The notes under the pieces were generated by a model. That model was not told where the DNA came from. It worked only from the letters and a program-made list of their open reading frames with translations, and did not search any database. Of a stretch of 64,000 bases of DNA, positions 1-6,990 are shown in pieces. The position numbers were made by a program, and so were the translations under genes. The stretch is from positions 248,001 through 312,000 of the forward strand of contig NZ_FZNY01000002.1 in NCBI RefSeq assembly GCF_900188275.1, read 5' to 3'. The stretch comes from Dokdonia pacifica (lineage in GTDB: Bacteria; Bacteroidota; Bacteroidia; Flavobacteriales; Flavobacteriaceae). Position 1 is the stretch's first letter; every line of letters begins with the position of its first letter.

Positions 1-282
1 TGTACATCAAAAAATTACAAAAAAAAGTAAAACAACCACCCCTATCACTGGTAAGAATCAAGGATACAATAAACTCTCTACCACGCGATAGTCTATACTA
101 CTATCATCATTGATAAAGTATTCAAAGAAAAATTAGAAACGGAAAGTTTCATTTTTTTTGTACATCAAAAAATTACAAAAAAAGTGAAACAACCACCCCT
201 ATCGTTAGTAATAATCAAGGATACAACAAGCTCTCTACCACACGATAGTCTATACTATTATCGTCATTGATAAAGTATTCAA
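1..282. repeat. Imperfect tandem duplication (1-125 and 159-282)
   Basis: Positions 1-125 and 159-282 are near-identical direct repeats, separated by 33 unrelated bases. The second copy is the 3' end and downstream flank of the membrane-anchored protein at 215-703. The first copy may continue left of the window. Substitutions are scattered (for example cactggtaag versus cgttagtaat), so the duplication is not brand new. Confidence 0.9.
58..125 (-). pseudogene. 3' remnant of a second copy of the 215-703 gene
   Basis: On the minus strand this matches the last ~22 codons (YFINDD...SLLYP, then TGA at 58-60) of the neighbouring gene at 215-703. Upstream of the match the similarity stops at about 125 and an in-frame TAA follows, so no full gene is attached. 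It is a truncated duplicate, probably left by tandem duplication and deletion. Confidence 0.75.
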
Positions 283-703
283 TTAACAATTCTCCCCAAG
301 TATTGCCATCAGAAAAATCAGCAATAATCCAGCGATGGTTTAAAAGATGTACTTGATTTACTTGAAAAGGACGTTCATCTCCTTCATAAGGAATAAAGTC
401 ATTTCCAGACGAAGTATTCTTTCCTATAATACCATCAGTAACTTGTTGTGTGACAAAATTAATATCTATAGTGTCATTTTCATAGTACTCATATGCATTA
501 GAATTGGTTCGCAAACCAAAGTAGGTTGCTTCTTCCAAACGTTCTTGTAATACACCAATACTATCTATAGCCGTTTGATGTTTAACTTCCAACTTTGTCA
601 TTATTTTTTGCTGACTCTCATAAAACTTTTTGTTATGTACATATTGATATACAATCCATAAAGCAGCAAATAAAAATAGATATAAAAAGATATTACGTTT
701 CAT
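215..703 (-). CDS. Membrane-anchored hypothetical protein
   Basis: A 162-aa protein of unknown function. Residues 5-22 form one N-terminal hydrophobic segment (signal anchor), residues ~28-58 are charged and coiled-coil-like, and the C-terminal ~90 residues look like a small soluble beta domain (motif HRWIIADFSDG). Its ATG overlaps the stop codon of the upstream MBL-fold hydrolase by one base (TAATG), so the two are translationally coupled and probably one operon. I do not recognise a family. The 3' end is duplicated at 1-125. Confidence 0.8.
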   Translation of the reverse strand: MKRNIFLYLFLFAALWIVYQYVHNKKFYESQQKIMTKLEVKHQTAIDSIGVLQERLEEATYFGLRTNSNAYEYYENDTIDINFVTQQVTDGIIGKNTSSGNDFIPYEGDERPFQVNQVHLLNHRWIIADFSDGNTWGELLIEYFINDDNSIDYRVVESLLYP

Positions 704-1497
704 TAGGGTATCGTTAATGTTAATCCATCATAAGCAAGATGCACATTGTCAGGAAGTTTAGCCTCTACTTCAGCATGGAATCCCATATGATGACTTATAT
801 GTGTAAAATAGGTTTTCTTTGGTTGAATTTGTTTTATAAGTTCTAATGCTTCTGCAACATTTAAATGTGTGTAATGTTCTTCATAACGTAATGCATTGAT
901 CACAAGTATGTCGAGTCCCTGTAATTTTTTTAACTCTTCAGAAGCAATGGTTTTTATATCTGTTAAATATGCGATTTTATCAAACCGATATCCAAACACT
1001 TGCAACTTACCATGATACCCTTCGATTGGAATTACTTCCATCTCTCCTAGAGATAATGACTCATTATTTAGTACTTCATGTGTAGATACACTCGGTGCGC
1101 CTGGGTATCTATTTTCGGTAGCAAATATATAGTCAAAACGTTCTTTTAGAGTAGTTAACACCCGTCGATGTGCATAAATAGAGATCGCTCCTTGTCTAAA
1201 AACAAAAGGGCGTATATCATCTAGACCTGCCACATGATCTGCGTGTTCATGCGTAAATAAAATACCATCAAGAGAAACAAGATCTCCTGAAGGTGTTCGC
1301 TTTCGCGAAAGCGTACCCAGCATTTGTGCCCTAAAATCAGGACCACAATCTATCACATAATGATACTGATCCCATTCGATAAGAACCGAAACACGAAGAC
1401 GTGTATCTCTAGGATCATCACTTAAACATACAGGATGATCACTTCCTATAACAGGAATGCCTTGAGATGTGCCAGTACCTAAAAATGTAATTGTCAA
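703..1497 (-). CDS. MBL-fold metallo-hydrolase (PhnP-like)
   Basis: A 264-aa cytoplasmic metallo-beta-lactamase-fold hydrolase. It opens with the GTGTSQGIP motif typical of the PhnP / cyclic-phosphodiesterase branch. It carries the metal-binding HEHADH at residues 83-88, a later VINALRYEEH segment, and His-rich THISHHMGFH near the C-terminus, so a two-metal phosphodiesterase-type activity is likely; the substrate is unknown. Translation starts at a TTG (1495-1497). A -7 element TATTTTTG lies at 1548-1541, about 45 bases upstream. The gene carries one copy of the GCTTTCGCGAAAGC palindrome, read as TLSRKR at residues 62-67. Confidence 0.9.
   Translation of the reverse strand: MTITFLGTGTSQGIPVIGSDHPVCLSDDPRDTRLRVSVLIEWDQYHYVIDCGPDFRAQMLGTLSRKRTPSGDLVSLDGILFTHEHADHVAGLDDIRPFVFRQGAISIYAHRRVLTTLKERFDYIFATENRYPGAPSVSTHEVLNNESLSLGEMEVIPIEGYHGKLQVFGYRFDKIAYLTDIKTIASEELKKLQGLDILVINALRYEEHYTHLNVAEALELIKQIQPKKTYFTHISHHMGFHAEVEAKLPDNVHLAYDGLTLTIP
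1298..1313. repeat. Iterated palindrome, copy 1 (in MBL hydrolase)
   Basis: CGCTTTCGCGAAAGCG, 16-bp perfect palindrome inside the coding region, read as TLSRKR. Confidence 0.95.
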
Positions 1498-1540
1498 ATC
1501 TGTGAGTTATTACAAGTAGTTTCTGTATAAAATTATGATG

Positions 1541-1589
1541 CAAAAATACAGTTAATTTTTTTGGGTACTCTAGCTATTTAGTATATTTG
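1541..1589. promoter_or_regulatory. Divergent flavobacterial promoters
   Basis: Plus strand: TTG at 1561-1563, an 18-base spacer, then TATATTTG (TAnnTTTG) at 1582-1589, 31 bases before the ATG at 1621. Minus strand: TATTTTTG at 1548-1541 for the MBL hydrolase. Both match the Bacteroidota -33/-7 consensus. Confidence 0.6.
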
Positions 1590-1620
1590 AAGAACCTACT
1601 AAAAAGGCAAACAGTAAGCT

Positions 1621-3063
1621 ATGGCAATTACAATTTTGGGAGATAAGGAATTTGAAAAAGTACCTTCCATAAAGAACAAAGTATTAAGAGTAAATCTTAA
1701 CGAAAACATATACGGTACCTTTGCAGAAATAGGTGCTGGTCAAGAAACCGTGCGTCATTTCTTTAGAGCTGGCGGTGCAAGTGGTACTATTGCAAAGGCA
1801 ATGAGTGCTTATGATAAAGACTTTAGTGATGCCATTTATGGCATAGAAGATGACGGGCGTTATGTAACTGAAAAACGTCTCAAGAAAATGCTTACCCATG
1901 AGATGCAGCTTATAGAAGATCGTATCTCTCGTTATAAAGAACCAAACAAAATCTTCTTTACCTATGCAAATACAGTTGCAACGATAGATTTTGCCAAAAA
2001 ATATAAAGGACATGGTTGGGTAGGTATTAAATTTCAAATCACTCCAGAAGGAGAGTTTAATGAAATTATATTACACGTTCGTTTTCACGAAAATGATGCA
2101 AGATTGCAACAACTTACATTAGGGACACTAGGTGTTAACCTAATTTATGGAGCTTTTTACAAGCATGACAATCCAAAACATTTACTAAAATATCTATACG
2201 ATCATATTGATAAGGATCAGATAGAAATAGATACCATAAACTTCTCAGGACCTCAATTTGAAGGAGTAGATAATCGTTTAATGAGTTTACAGCTTGTTAG
2301 AAACGGAATGACAGAAGCAGTCATGTTTGACCCTAATGGTAATAATGTATTACCTGCCGCTGTACTTTATAAAAAGAATATACTCGCGTTACGTGGTAGT
2401 TTTAGACCTGTGACTAAAGTAAATATGGACATGTACGAGAAATCACTTGCCATGTTTATAGATGCAAATCGTGTAAACGAAAAGAAAACAAAAGTGATTT
2501 TTGAAATTACACTCTCAAACCTACGTGCCGAAGGAGAAATTGATGAAGAAGACTTTATGGCGAGAGCACGTCTATTATGTTCATTAGGACAAACGGTAAT
2601 GATCTCTAACTTTAAAGAGTATTACAAAGTAGTAGAATACTTCTCAAACTATACGAAAGAGCGCATGGGGCTTGTGATGGGAGTTAATAATCTTATTGAT
2701 GTCTTTGATGCTACATACTATCGTCACCTAAGTGGTGGTATTCTAGAAGCTTTTGGTAAGTTATTCTTTAAGGATCTTAAAGTGTACCTATATCCAATGA
2801 AGAATCCGAAGACTGGAGAACTTACAACAAGTGAAAACTTAAAAGTACATCCTCGTATGAAAGAATTATATAAGTTCTTTAAATACAATGGAAAAGTAGT
2901 AGATATAGAAAATTATGATCCTTCTATTTCTGGTATCTTTTCGAGAGAAGTACTTCGCATGATTCATGATGGTGAAGAAGGTTGGGAAGAATTACTTCCT
3001 GAAGGGATTGCAGAAATGATCAAATCTAGAGAACAATTTGGTTATGATAGTGTTACTTATTAA
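1621..3063 (+). CDS. Conserved 480-aa protein (NaMN adenylyltransferase-type annotation uncertain)
   Basis: A 480-aa soluble protein without signal peptide or membrane segments, widely conserved in Flavobacteriia. My recollection is that relatives are often labelled nicotinate-nucleotide adenylyltransferase, but I see no (H/T)xGH nucleotidyltransferase motif, so I do not assign that function. Recognisable blocks include GTFAEIGAGQETVRHFFRAGGASGT-like residues near 30-55 and RLLCSLGQTVMISNF near 320. It is monocistronic: its own promoter lies at 1561-1589 and a strong terminator follows at 3089-3113. Confidence 0.75.
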   Translation: MAITILGDKEFEKVPSIKNKVLRVNLNENIYGTFAEIGAGQETVRHFFRAGGASGTIAKAMSAYDKDFSDAIYGIEDDGRYVTEKRLKKMLTHEMQLIEDRISRYKEPNKIFFTYANTVATIDFAKKYKGHGWVGIKFQITPEGEFNEIILHVRFHENDARLQQLTLGTLGVNLIYGAFYKHDNPKHLLKYLYDHIDKDQIEIDTINFSGPQFEGVDNRLMSLQLVRNGMTEAVMFDPNGNNVLPAAVLYKKNILALRGSFRPVTKVNMDMYEKSLAMFIDANRVNEKKTKVIFEITLSNLRAEGEIDEEDFMARARLLCSLGQTVMISNFKEYYKVVEYFSNYTKERMGLVMGVNNLIDVFDATYYRHLSGGILEAFGKLFFKDLKVYLYPMKNPKTGELTTSENLKVHPRMKELYKFFKYNGKVVDIENYDPSISGIFSREVLRMIHDGEEGWEELLPEGIAEMIKSREQFGYDSVTY

Positions 3064-3088
3064 ATAACAATATTATATATGTATATTA

Positions 3089-3113
3089 AAAAAGCTCCCA
3101 ATGGGAGCTTTTT
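3089..3113. terminator. Bidirectional intrinsic terminator
   Basis: Stem AGCTCCC / GGGAGCT with loop AAT, flanked by A-run and T-run, so it can act on both strands. It sits between the convergent genes ending at 3063 and 3134. Confidence 0.9.
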
Positions 3114-3133
3114 AATTATTATATGTAAAGCTT

Positions 3134-3586
3134 TTATTCTAAGAGCTGTGCGGCGTGATCTTTTGTTTTTACTTTATCAATCACTTCGGTCACAATTCCT
3201 TGCTCATCTACCTTGAATGTTTTACGGTGAATACCATCATATTCTTTCCCCATAAACTTCTTTAATCCCCAAACACCAAAAGCATTAATCACACTATGGT
3301 CTTCATCTGCTAGAAGCTGAAATGGGAACTCATATTTGGTTGCAAAATTCTTCTGACGCTTTTCTGAGTCAGCACTTACACCCAAAAGTGTATATCCTTG
3401 ATCTTGTAGCGCTTTATAATTGTCTCTTAAATTACATGCCTCTGCTGTGCAACCTGGAGTAGATGCCTTTGGGTAAAAGAAAACAATTAGTTTCTTCCCA
3501 ACAAAATCAGAAAGTGATACTGCGTTTCCATCTTGATCTGTAGTTGTAAAATCAGGTACTTTATCCCCTACTTTAAGTGTATTCAT
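3134..3586 (-). CDS. bcp: Thioredoxin-dependent peroxiredoxin, BCP/PrxQ type
   Basis: A 150-aa cytoplasmic peroxiredoxin that reduces hydrogen peroxide and alkyl hydroperoxides with thioredoxin. The motif FFYPKASTPGCTAEACNLRD contains the peroxidatic Cys46 and resolving Cys51 (C-x4-C), the PrxQ/BCP arrangement. I chose the ATG at 3586 (MNTLKVGDKV), because family members begin just before the GDKVPDF motif; a further in-frame ATG 45 bases upstream would add an unrelated basic extension. It is divergent from the nth gene and shares a ~110-bp intergenic region with it. Confidence 0.93.
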   Translation of the reverse strand: MNTLKVGDKVPDFTTTDQDGNAVSLSDFVGKKLIVFFYPKASTPGCTAEACNLRDNYKALQDQGYTLLGVSADSEKRQKNFATKYEFPFQLLADEDHSVINAFGVWGLKKFMGKEYDGIHRKTFKVDEQGIVTEVIDKVKTKDHAAQLLE

Positions 3587-3697
3587 TATCTTCGTTTTAA
3601 ATATGGTTTGACTTTTTATAGAACTCATCATTAAAAAACACTAGAATATATTCAATATGTGTTTTGTTTAATAATTCACCCTGCTAAGATAAACAAA

Positions 3698-4375
3698 ATG
3701 ACCAAGCAAGAAAAAGTAGATTTCGTTATAGATACGTTAAAAGAATTATATCCTCAAATTCCTATTCCATTAGATCATAAAGATCCATATACCCTATTGA
3801 TTGCAGTATTAATGAGTGCACAAAGTACCGATGTACGTGTAAATCAAATTACCCCATTACTATTTGAAGTTGCAGACAATCCGTATGACATGATAAAACT
3901 AACCATAGAAGAGATTAGAGAAATTATCAAGCCTGTTGGCCTGTCTCCTATGAAAGCAAAGGGTATTCACGGACTTTCACATATTCTAATAGACAAATAT
4001 GATGGTGAGGTACCTAATGATATTGCATTGCTTGAAGAATTACCAGCAGTAGGTCATAAAACAGCGAGTGTTGTTGTATCCCAAGCATTTGGAACTCCAG
4101 CTTTTCCAGTAGATACTCATATTCATAGATTAATGTATCGTTGGGGATTTACTAATGGAAAAAATGTAGTGCAAACAGAAAAAGATGCCAAGCGTTTATT
4201 TCCTGAGCATGTATGGAATGACCTTCATTTACAGATTATTTGGTATGGACGACAGTACTCCCCTGCTCGTGGATGGGATCTAGAAAAGGACATTATTACA
4301 AAAACAATAGGACGTAAAACAGTTATTAATGACTATTATAAAGCTCTAGAAAAACGAGCAAAGAAGAAGAAATAA
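3698..4375 (+). CDS. nth: Endonuclease III (DNA glycosylase/AP lyase) lacking the Fe-S cluster
   Basis: A 225-aa base-excision-repair enzyme that removes oxidised pyrimidines and nicks at abasic sites. The helix-hairpin-helix LPAVGHKTASVV (115-126) contains the catalytic Lys121, and VDTHIHR supplies the catalytic Asp139. The start is the ATG at 3698 (MTKQEK); the in-frame ATG at 3659 would add residues with no family counterpart. Oddly, the protein contains no cysteine at all. The C-terminal segment that normally holds the C-x6-C-x2-C-x5-C [4Fe-4S] loop is replaced by YSPARGWDLEKDIITKT. The fold core is intact, so the gene is probably functional. Confidence 0.92.
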   Translation: MTKQEKVDFVIDTLKELYPQIPIPLDHKDPYTLLIAVLMSAQSTDVRVNQITPLLFEVADNPYDMIKLTIEEIREIIKPVGLSPMKAKGIHGLSHILIDKYDGEVPNDIALLEELPAVGHKTASVVVSQAFGTPAFPVDTHIHRLMYRWGFTNGKNVVQTEKDAKRLFPEHVWNDLHLQIIWYGRQYSPARGWDLEKDIITKTIGRKTVINDYYKALEKRAKKKK

Positions 4376-4431
4376 AAGTTCAATACATTTCTAGAACTGA
4401 TTATTATACGTGAGTCAAACTTGTGCATACA

Positions 4432-5352
4432 ATGAAAAAAACACTACTACTTATTTATATAATAGCATTTCAAACCTCCCTATTTGCACAAGAGCATATA
4501 AAATACACAACCTTTGAAGAAGCTGTAAAGGTAGCTGAAAAAGTAATTTGGCTTGATCTTGAATGTTCAGAAGTCTCGCTAATAAATAAACAGCTACACA
4601 AACTTCCAAATATACAATCACTATACATAACAAGTTGTGAATTAGAGAGTTTACCTAAATCAATCCAACATTTAAAACAACTACAGCTATTGAACATTCA
4701 AGGGAATTCTATTCAAGTTTTACCCGAATCACTAAGTCAATTACAAAAAATTAATGTTGTAAACCTCAGAGGTAATACATTTAAAGAACTTCCTAAAGTA
4801 ATTACGCAATTACCAGAGTTACGGGAAATAGATCTGTCTGATAATCTTCAATTAGAACTAAACGCAACGATAAAGACATTAGCAAAAGTTAAAAAGTTAG
4901 ACTTCTTATATCTAAGTCAAAACAATCTTACGGAGATCCCTTTAGAAATTAACCAACTAGAAGCTTTAGAAGAAATTCATCTATCAGATAATCCTCAATT
5001 AAAATTAAGTAATGTTTTTAAAAATTTAGCAGGAGTTTCATCGCTTAAAATAGTAGTGTTATCAAATACTAATATTATACAAGTCCCTCAAGAACTGAGC
5101 TATATGCAACAAATAAATGGGATAGTATTAGATCATAATCCTGAAATAGACATAAAAGAACTACTGAAAAATACTGCACAACTAGAAAACCTAAAAGTAC
5201 TTTTACTAAGAGAAAATAAACTTAGTAAACTCCCTAGTGACTTAAAAGGATTTAAAAAGCTTGCTGTTTTAGAATTGAGTGGTAATCATTTTCCTATAAC
5301 TGAACAGGAAAGAATAAAAAGGGAATTGCCCACTACAAATGTGGTATTCTAA
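4432..5352 (+). CDS. Secreted leucine-rich-repeat protein
   Basis: A 306-aa exported protein. Residues 1-~20 form a signal peptide ending in LFAQ. The rest is about nine leucine-rich repeats of ~23 residues, with LxxLxLxxNxLxxLPxxLxxL consensus pieces such as LQLLNIQGNSIQVLPESLSQL. The ATG at 4432 is preferred to a GTG at 4423 because it starts directly at MKKTLLL. LRR proteins bind other proteins; the partner is unknown. No obvious anchor or T9SS domain is present. It follows nth by 56 bases and may be independent. Confidence 0.88.
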   Translation: MKKTLLLIYIIAFQTSLFAQEHIKYTTFEEAVKVAEKVIWLDLECSEVSLINKQLHKLPNIQSLYITSCELESLPKSIQHLKQLQLLNIQGNSIQVLPESLSQLQKINVVNLRGNTFKELPKVITQLPELREIDLSDNLQLELNATIKTLAKVKKLDFLYLSQNNLTEIPLEINQLEALEEIHLSDNPQLKLSNVFKNLAGVSSLKIVVLSNTNIIQVPQELSYMQQINGIVLDHNPEIDIKELLKNTAQLENLKVLLLRENKLSKLPSDLKGFKKLAVLELSGNHFPITEQERIKRELPTTNVVF

Positions 5353-5656
5353 TTTTTACTACAAAAACCATATGTTTCAGAACATTAATTTATAATGACT
5401 TGTTTTTAAAATTCTAATTATCAAGGATATATATCTTTTTAGAAAAACCTTTAAAATTTAACATCATGATGATTTTCATTTACAACCTGTCAATGGCTCA
5501 ATATCCATTAAAAAATGTATATGACTAACAATCAGAGTGTTAAAAACAGTGGTAAATGTTAAATAATTCAAAAAAATACACGTAAACAACTGATATCCAA
5601 TAAATTAATTTATAATTTTATTAATGAAATATTATTTAATCTTTAAAAATAGAATT
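5353..5656. other. Intergenic region, nothing recognised
   Basis: About 300 AT-rich bases between the LRR gene and the leader-peptide gene. Only very short chance ORFs are present. Promoter elements for the downstream peptide must lie here, but I see no convincing TAnnTTTG site. Confidence 0.6.
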
Positions 5657-5893
5657 ATGATAAAAAGAATCTTGAATATAAGTGGAGTTCAAAGGTTAAA
5701 CAAATCACAGCAAAAAAACATTATTGGCAGCATAAGAGTCAATACAGGTGATGATGCTTGTGGAGTTCAATCTATTTGTCTTGATCAATCGGAGCCAGTT
5801 TGGTCAAATAACATTTGTGAGGATGGCTGTCGCCCAGGTGTATGCCCATCTGGTATAATTTTATATAGATCGTGTGCAAACACAGGTTTTTAA
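5657..5893 (+). CDS. Cys-rich putative natural-product/bacteriocin precursor peptide
   Basis: A 78-aa peptide. Its N-terminus, MIKRILNISGVQRLNKSQQKN, matches the leader pattern of Bacteroidota precursor peptides (ILN..GV..L.K..QK.I.G), ending at a degenerate IIGS junction near residue 25. The core holds six Cys (35, 41, 54, 58, 63, 73) with many Gly/Ser. Start: the ATG at 5657; an upstream ATG at 5624 would put extra residues before the leader. No modifying enzyme or transporter lies beside it. A strong terminator follows. The peptide role is inferred from the leader pattern and Cys content. Confidence 0.7.
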   Translation: MIKRILNISGVQRLNKSQQKNIIGSIRVNTGDDACGVQSICLDQSEPVWSNNICEDGCRPGVCPSGIILYRSCANTGF

Positions 5894-5922
5894 TTTTTCT
5901 TAATTAAGAAATAGGTAAATAG

Positions 5923-5953
5923 AAAAAGCCCAATCTTAACGATTGGGCTTTTT
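5923..5953. terminator. Bidirectional intrinsic terminator
   Basis: 13-bp stem (AAAAAGCCCAATC / GATTGGGCTTTTT) with loop TTAAC, between convergent genes ending at 5893 and 5961. Confidence 0.92.
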
Positions 5954-5960
5954 GCAAAGT

Positions 5961-6110
5961 TTAGTTGATGACTGCTTCAAAATTCATCGATTTATAATGT
6001 ATAACACTTAAAGCCTTAGAATAGTTAAGTAGAAACTTTATTGTTTCTGACTTTGGTTGTAAATTTTCAGCCTGTTTACCCGGCGATGGTTCTGAGTAAA
6101 TTTTTGACAT
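5961..6110 (-). CDS. Small conserved-looking protein downstream of ECF sigma factor
   Basis: A 49-aa ORF: MSKIYSEPSPGKQ at the start, then a C-terminal half reading KFLLNYSKALSVIHYKSMNFE. It ends just before the shared terminator and begins 57 bases after the sigma-factor stop on the same strand, so it is probably co-transcribed. Short proteins with a FLLxYSKxL motif downstream of ECF sigma genes are, to my recollection, common in Flavobacteria; the function is unknown. It has no signal peptide or cysteines. Confidence 0.65.
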   Translation of the reverse strand: MSKIYSEPSPGKQAENLQPKSETIKFLLNYSKALSVIHYKSMNFEAVIN

Positions 6111-6167
6111 ATAGCTATTTTTGGTTTATAGTTATGTCGATAACGCAAAATCTACCCTATTATTATA

Positions 6168-6752
6168 TTAATTTGTTAAAATAATGTTATGCTTATCTAT
6201 TACCTTACGTAGGTTAATGAGTGCATAACGCATTCTTCCTAGTGCTGTATTGATACTTACTCCTGTTTTTTCAGAGATATCTTTAAAGCTCATTTCCTGA
6301 TATACGCGCATGTGAAGTACTTCTTTTTGATCATCAGGAAGTTCTTCTATAAGGCGTCTTACATCGCATTCTACTTGATCCTTAATCAATTGTTTTTCAG
6401 CGTTAAGGCAGTTATCGCTCAGTACAGAAAAAATACTAAACTCGCCATCATTATCAAATTTAGGCATACGATTGTTACGTCTAAAATGATCTATAACGAG
6501 ATTATGAGCAATACGCATTACCCAAGGCAGAAACTTACCTTCTTCATTGTACCGTCCTCTTTTGAGTGTATTAATGACTTTAATAAAAGTATCTTGAAAA
6601 ATATCTTCAGATACATCTCTGTCATATACTTTAGAGTATATAAAACTATAAATGCGCTGTTTGTGTCTCGTGATTAAGACCGTTAATGCATTTTCATCTC
6701 CTTTGATGTAATTACTTACGAGCAGGGCGTCGTCGTTTAACACTGTTTTCAT
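6168..6752 (-). CDS. RNA polymerase ECF-type sigma factor
   Basis: A 194-aa sigma-70 family factor with region 2 at about residues 24-92 (YDRDVSEDIFQDTFIKV; FLPWVMRIAHNLVIDHFRR) and region 4 at about 130-185 (ELPDDQKEVLHMRVYQEMSFKDISEKTGVSINTALGRMRYAL). I chose the ATG at 6752 (MKTVLND); the longer reading from 6803 would add a hydrophobic stretch not typical of the family. No anti-sigma gene is adjacent; a 49-aa ORF follows instead. It is divergent from uvrA. Confidence 0.93.
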   Translation of the reverse strand: MKTVLNDDALLVSNYIKGDENALTVLITRHKQRIYSFIYSKVYDRDVSEDIFQDTFIKVINTLKRGRYNEEGKFLPWVMRIAHNLVIDHFRRNNRMPKFDNDGEFSIFSVLSDNCLNAEKQLIKDQVECDVRRLIEELPDDQKEVLHMRVYQEMSFKDISEKTGVSINTALGRMRYALINLRKVIDKHNIILTN

Positions 6753-6960
6753 ATTACACTTTTGTAGGTTAACTATGAAGGAATAAATCCTTACAATCAT
6801 CATTTTAAAAAAAGTAATAATATGCTATAGGCAGAAATTTGTTTTATTGTGTTAACTGTGGTAAATATAATAGTATTATTTCAACAATTGCAAAAAAATG
6901 TTACAATTTCTTTAAAAAAAATACCAAAACACTAGTGTTTTCGGTATGAAACAGAAGTGC

Positions 6961-6968
6961 TATCTTTG
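6961..6968 (+). promoter_or_regulatory. -7 promoter element for uvrA
   Basis: TATCTTTG (perfect TAnnTTTG) 22 bases before the uvrA ATG; a TTTTC near 6938 is a plausible -33. Confidence 0.65.
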
Positions 6969-6990
6969 TCATTAGTTGTAAAAAAATACC

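Noticed and set aside
1621-3063. Assigning nicotinate-nucleotide adenylyltransferase to the 480-aa protein
   Set aside because: I recall this label on relatives, but the nucleotidyltransferase (H/T)xGH motif is not visible.
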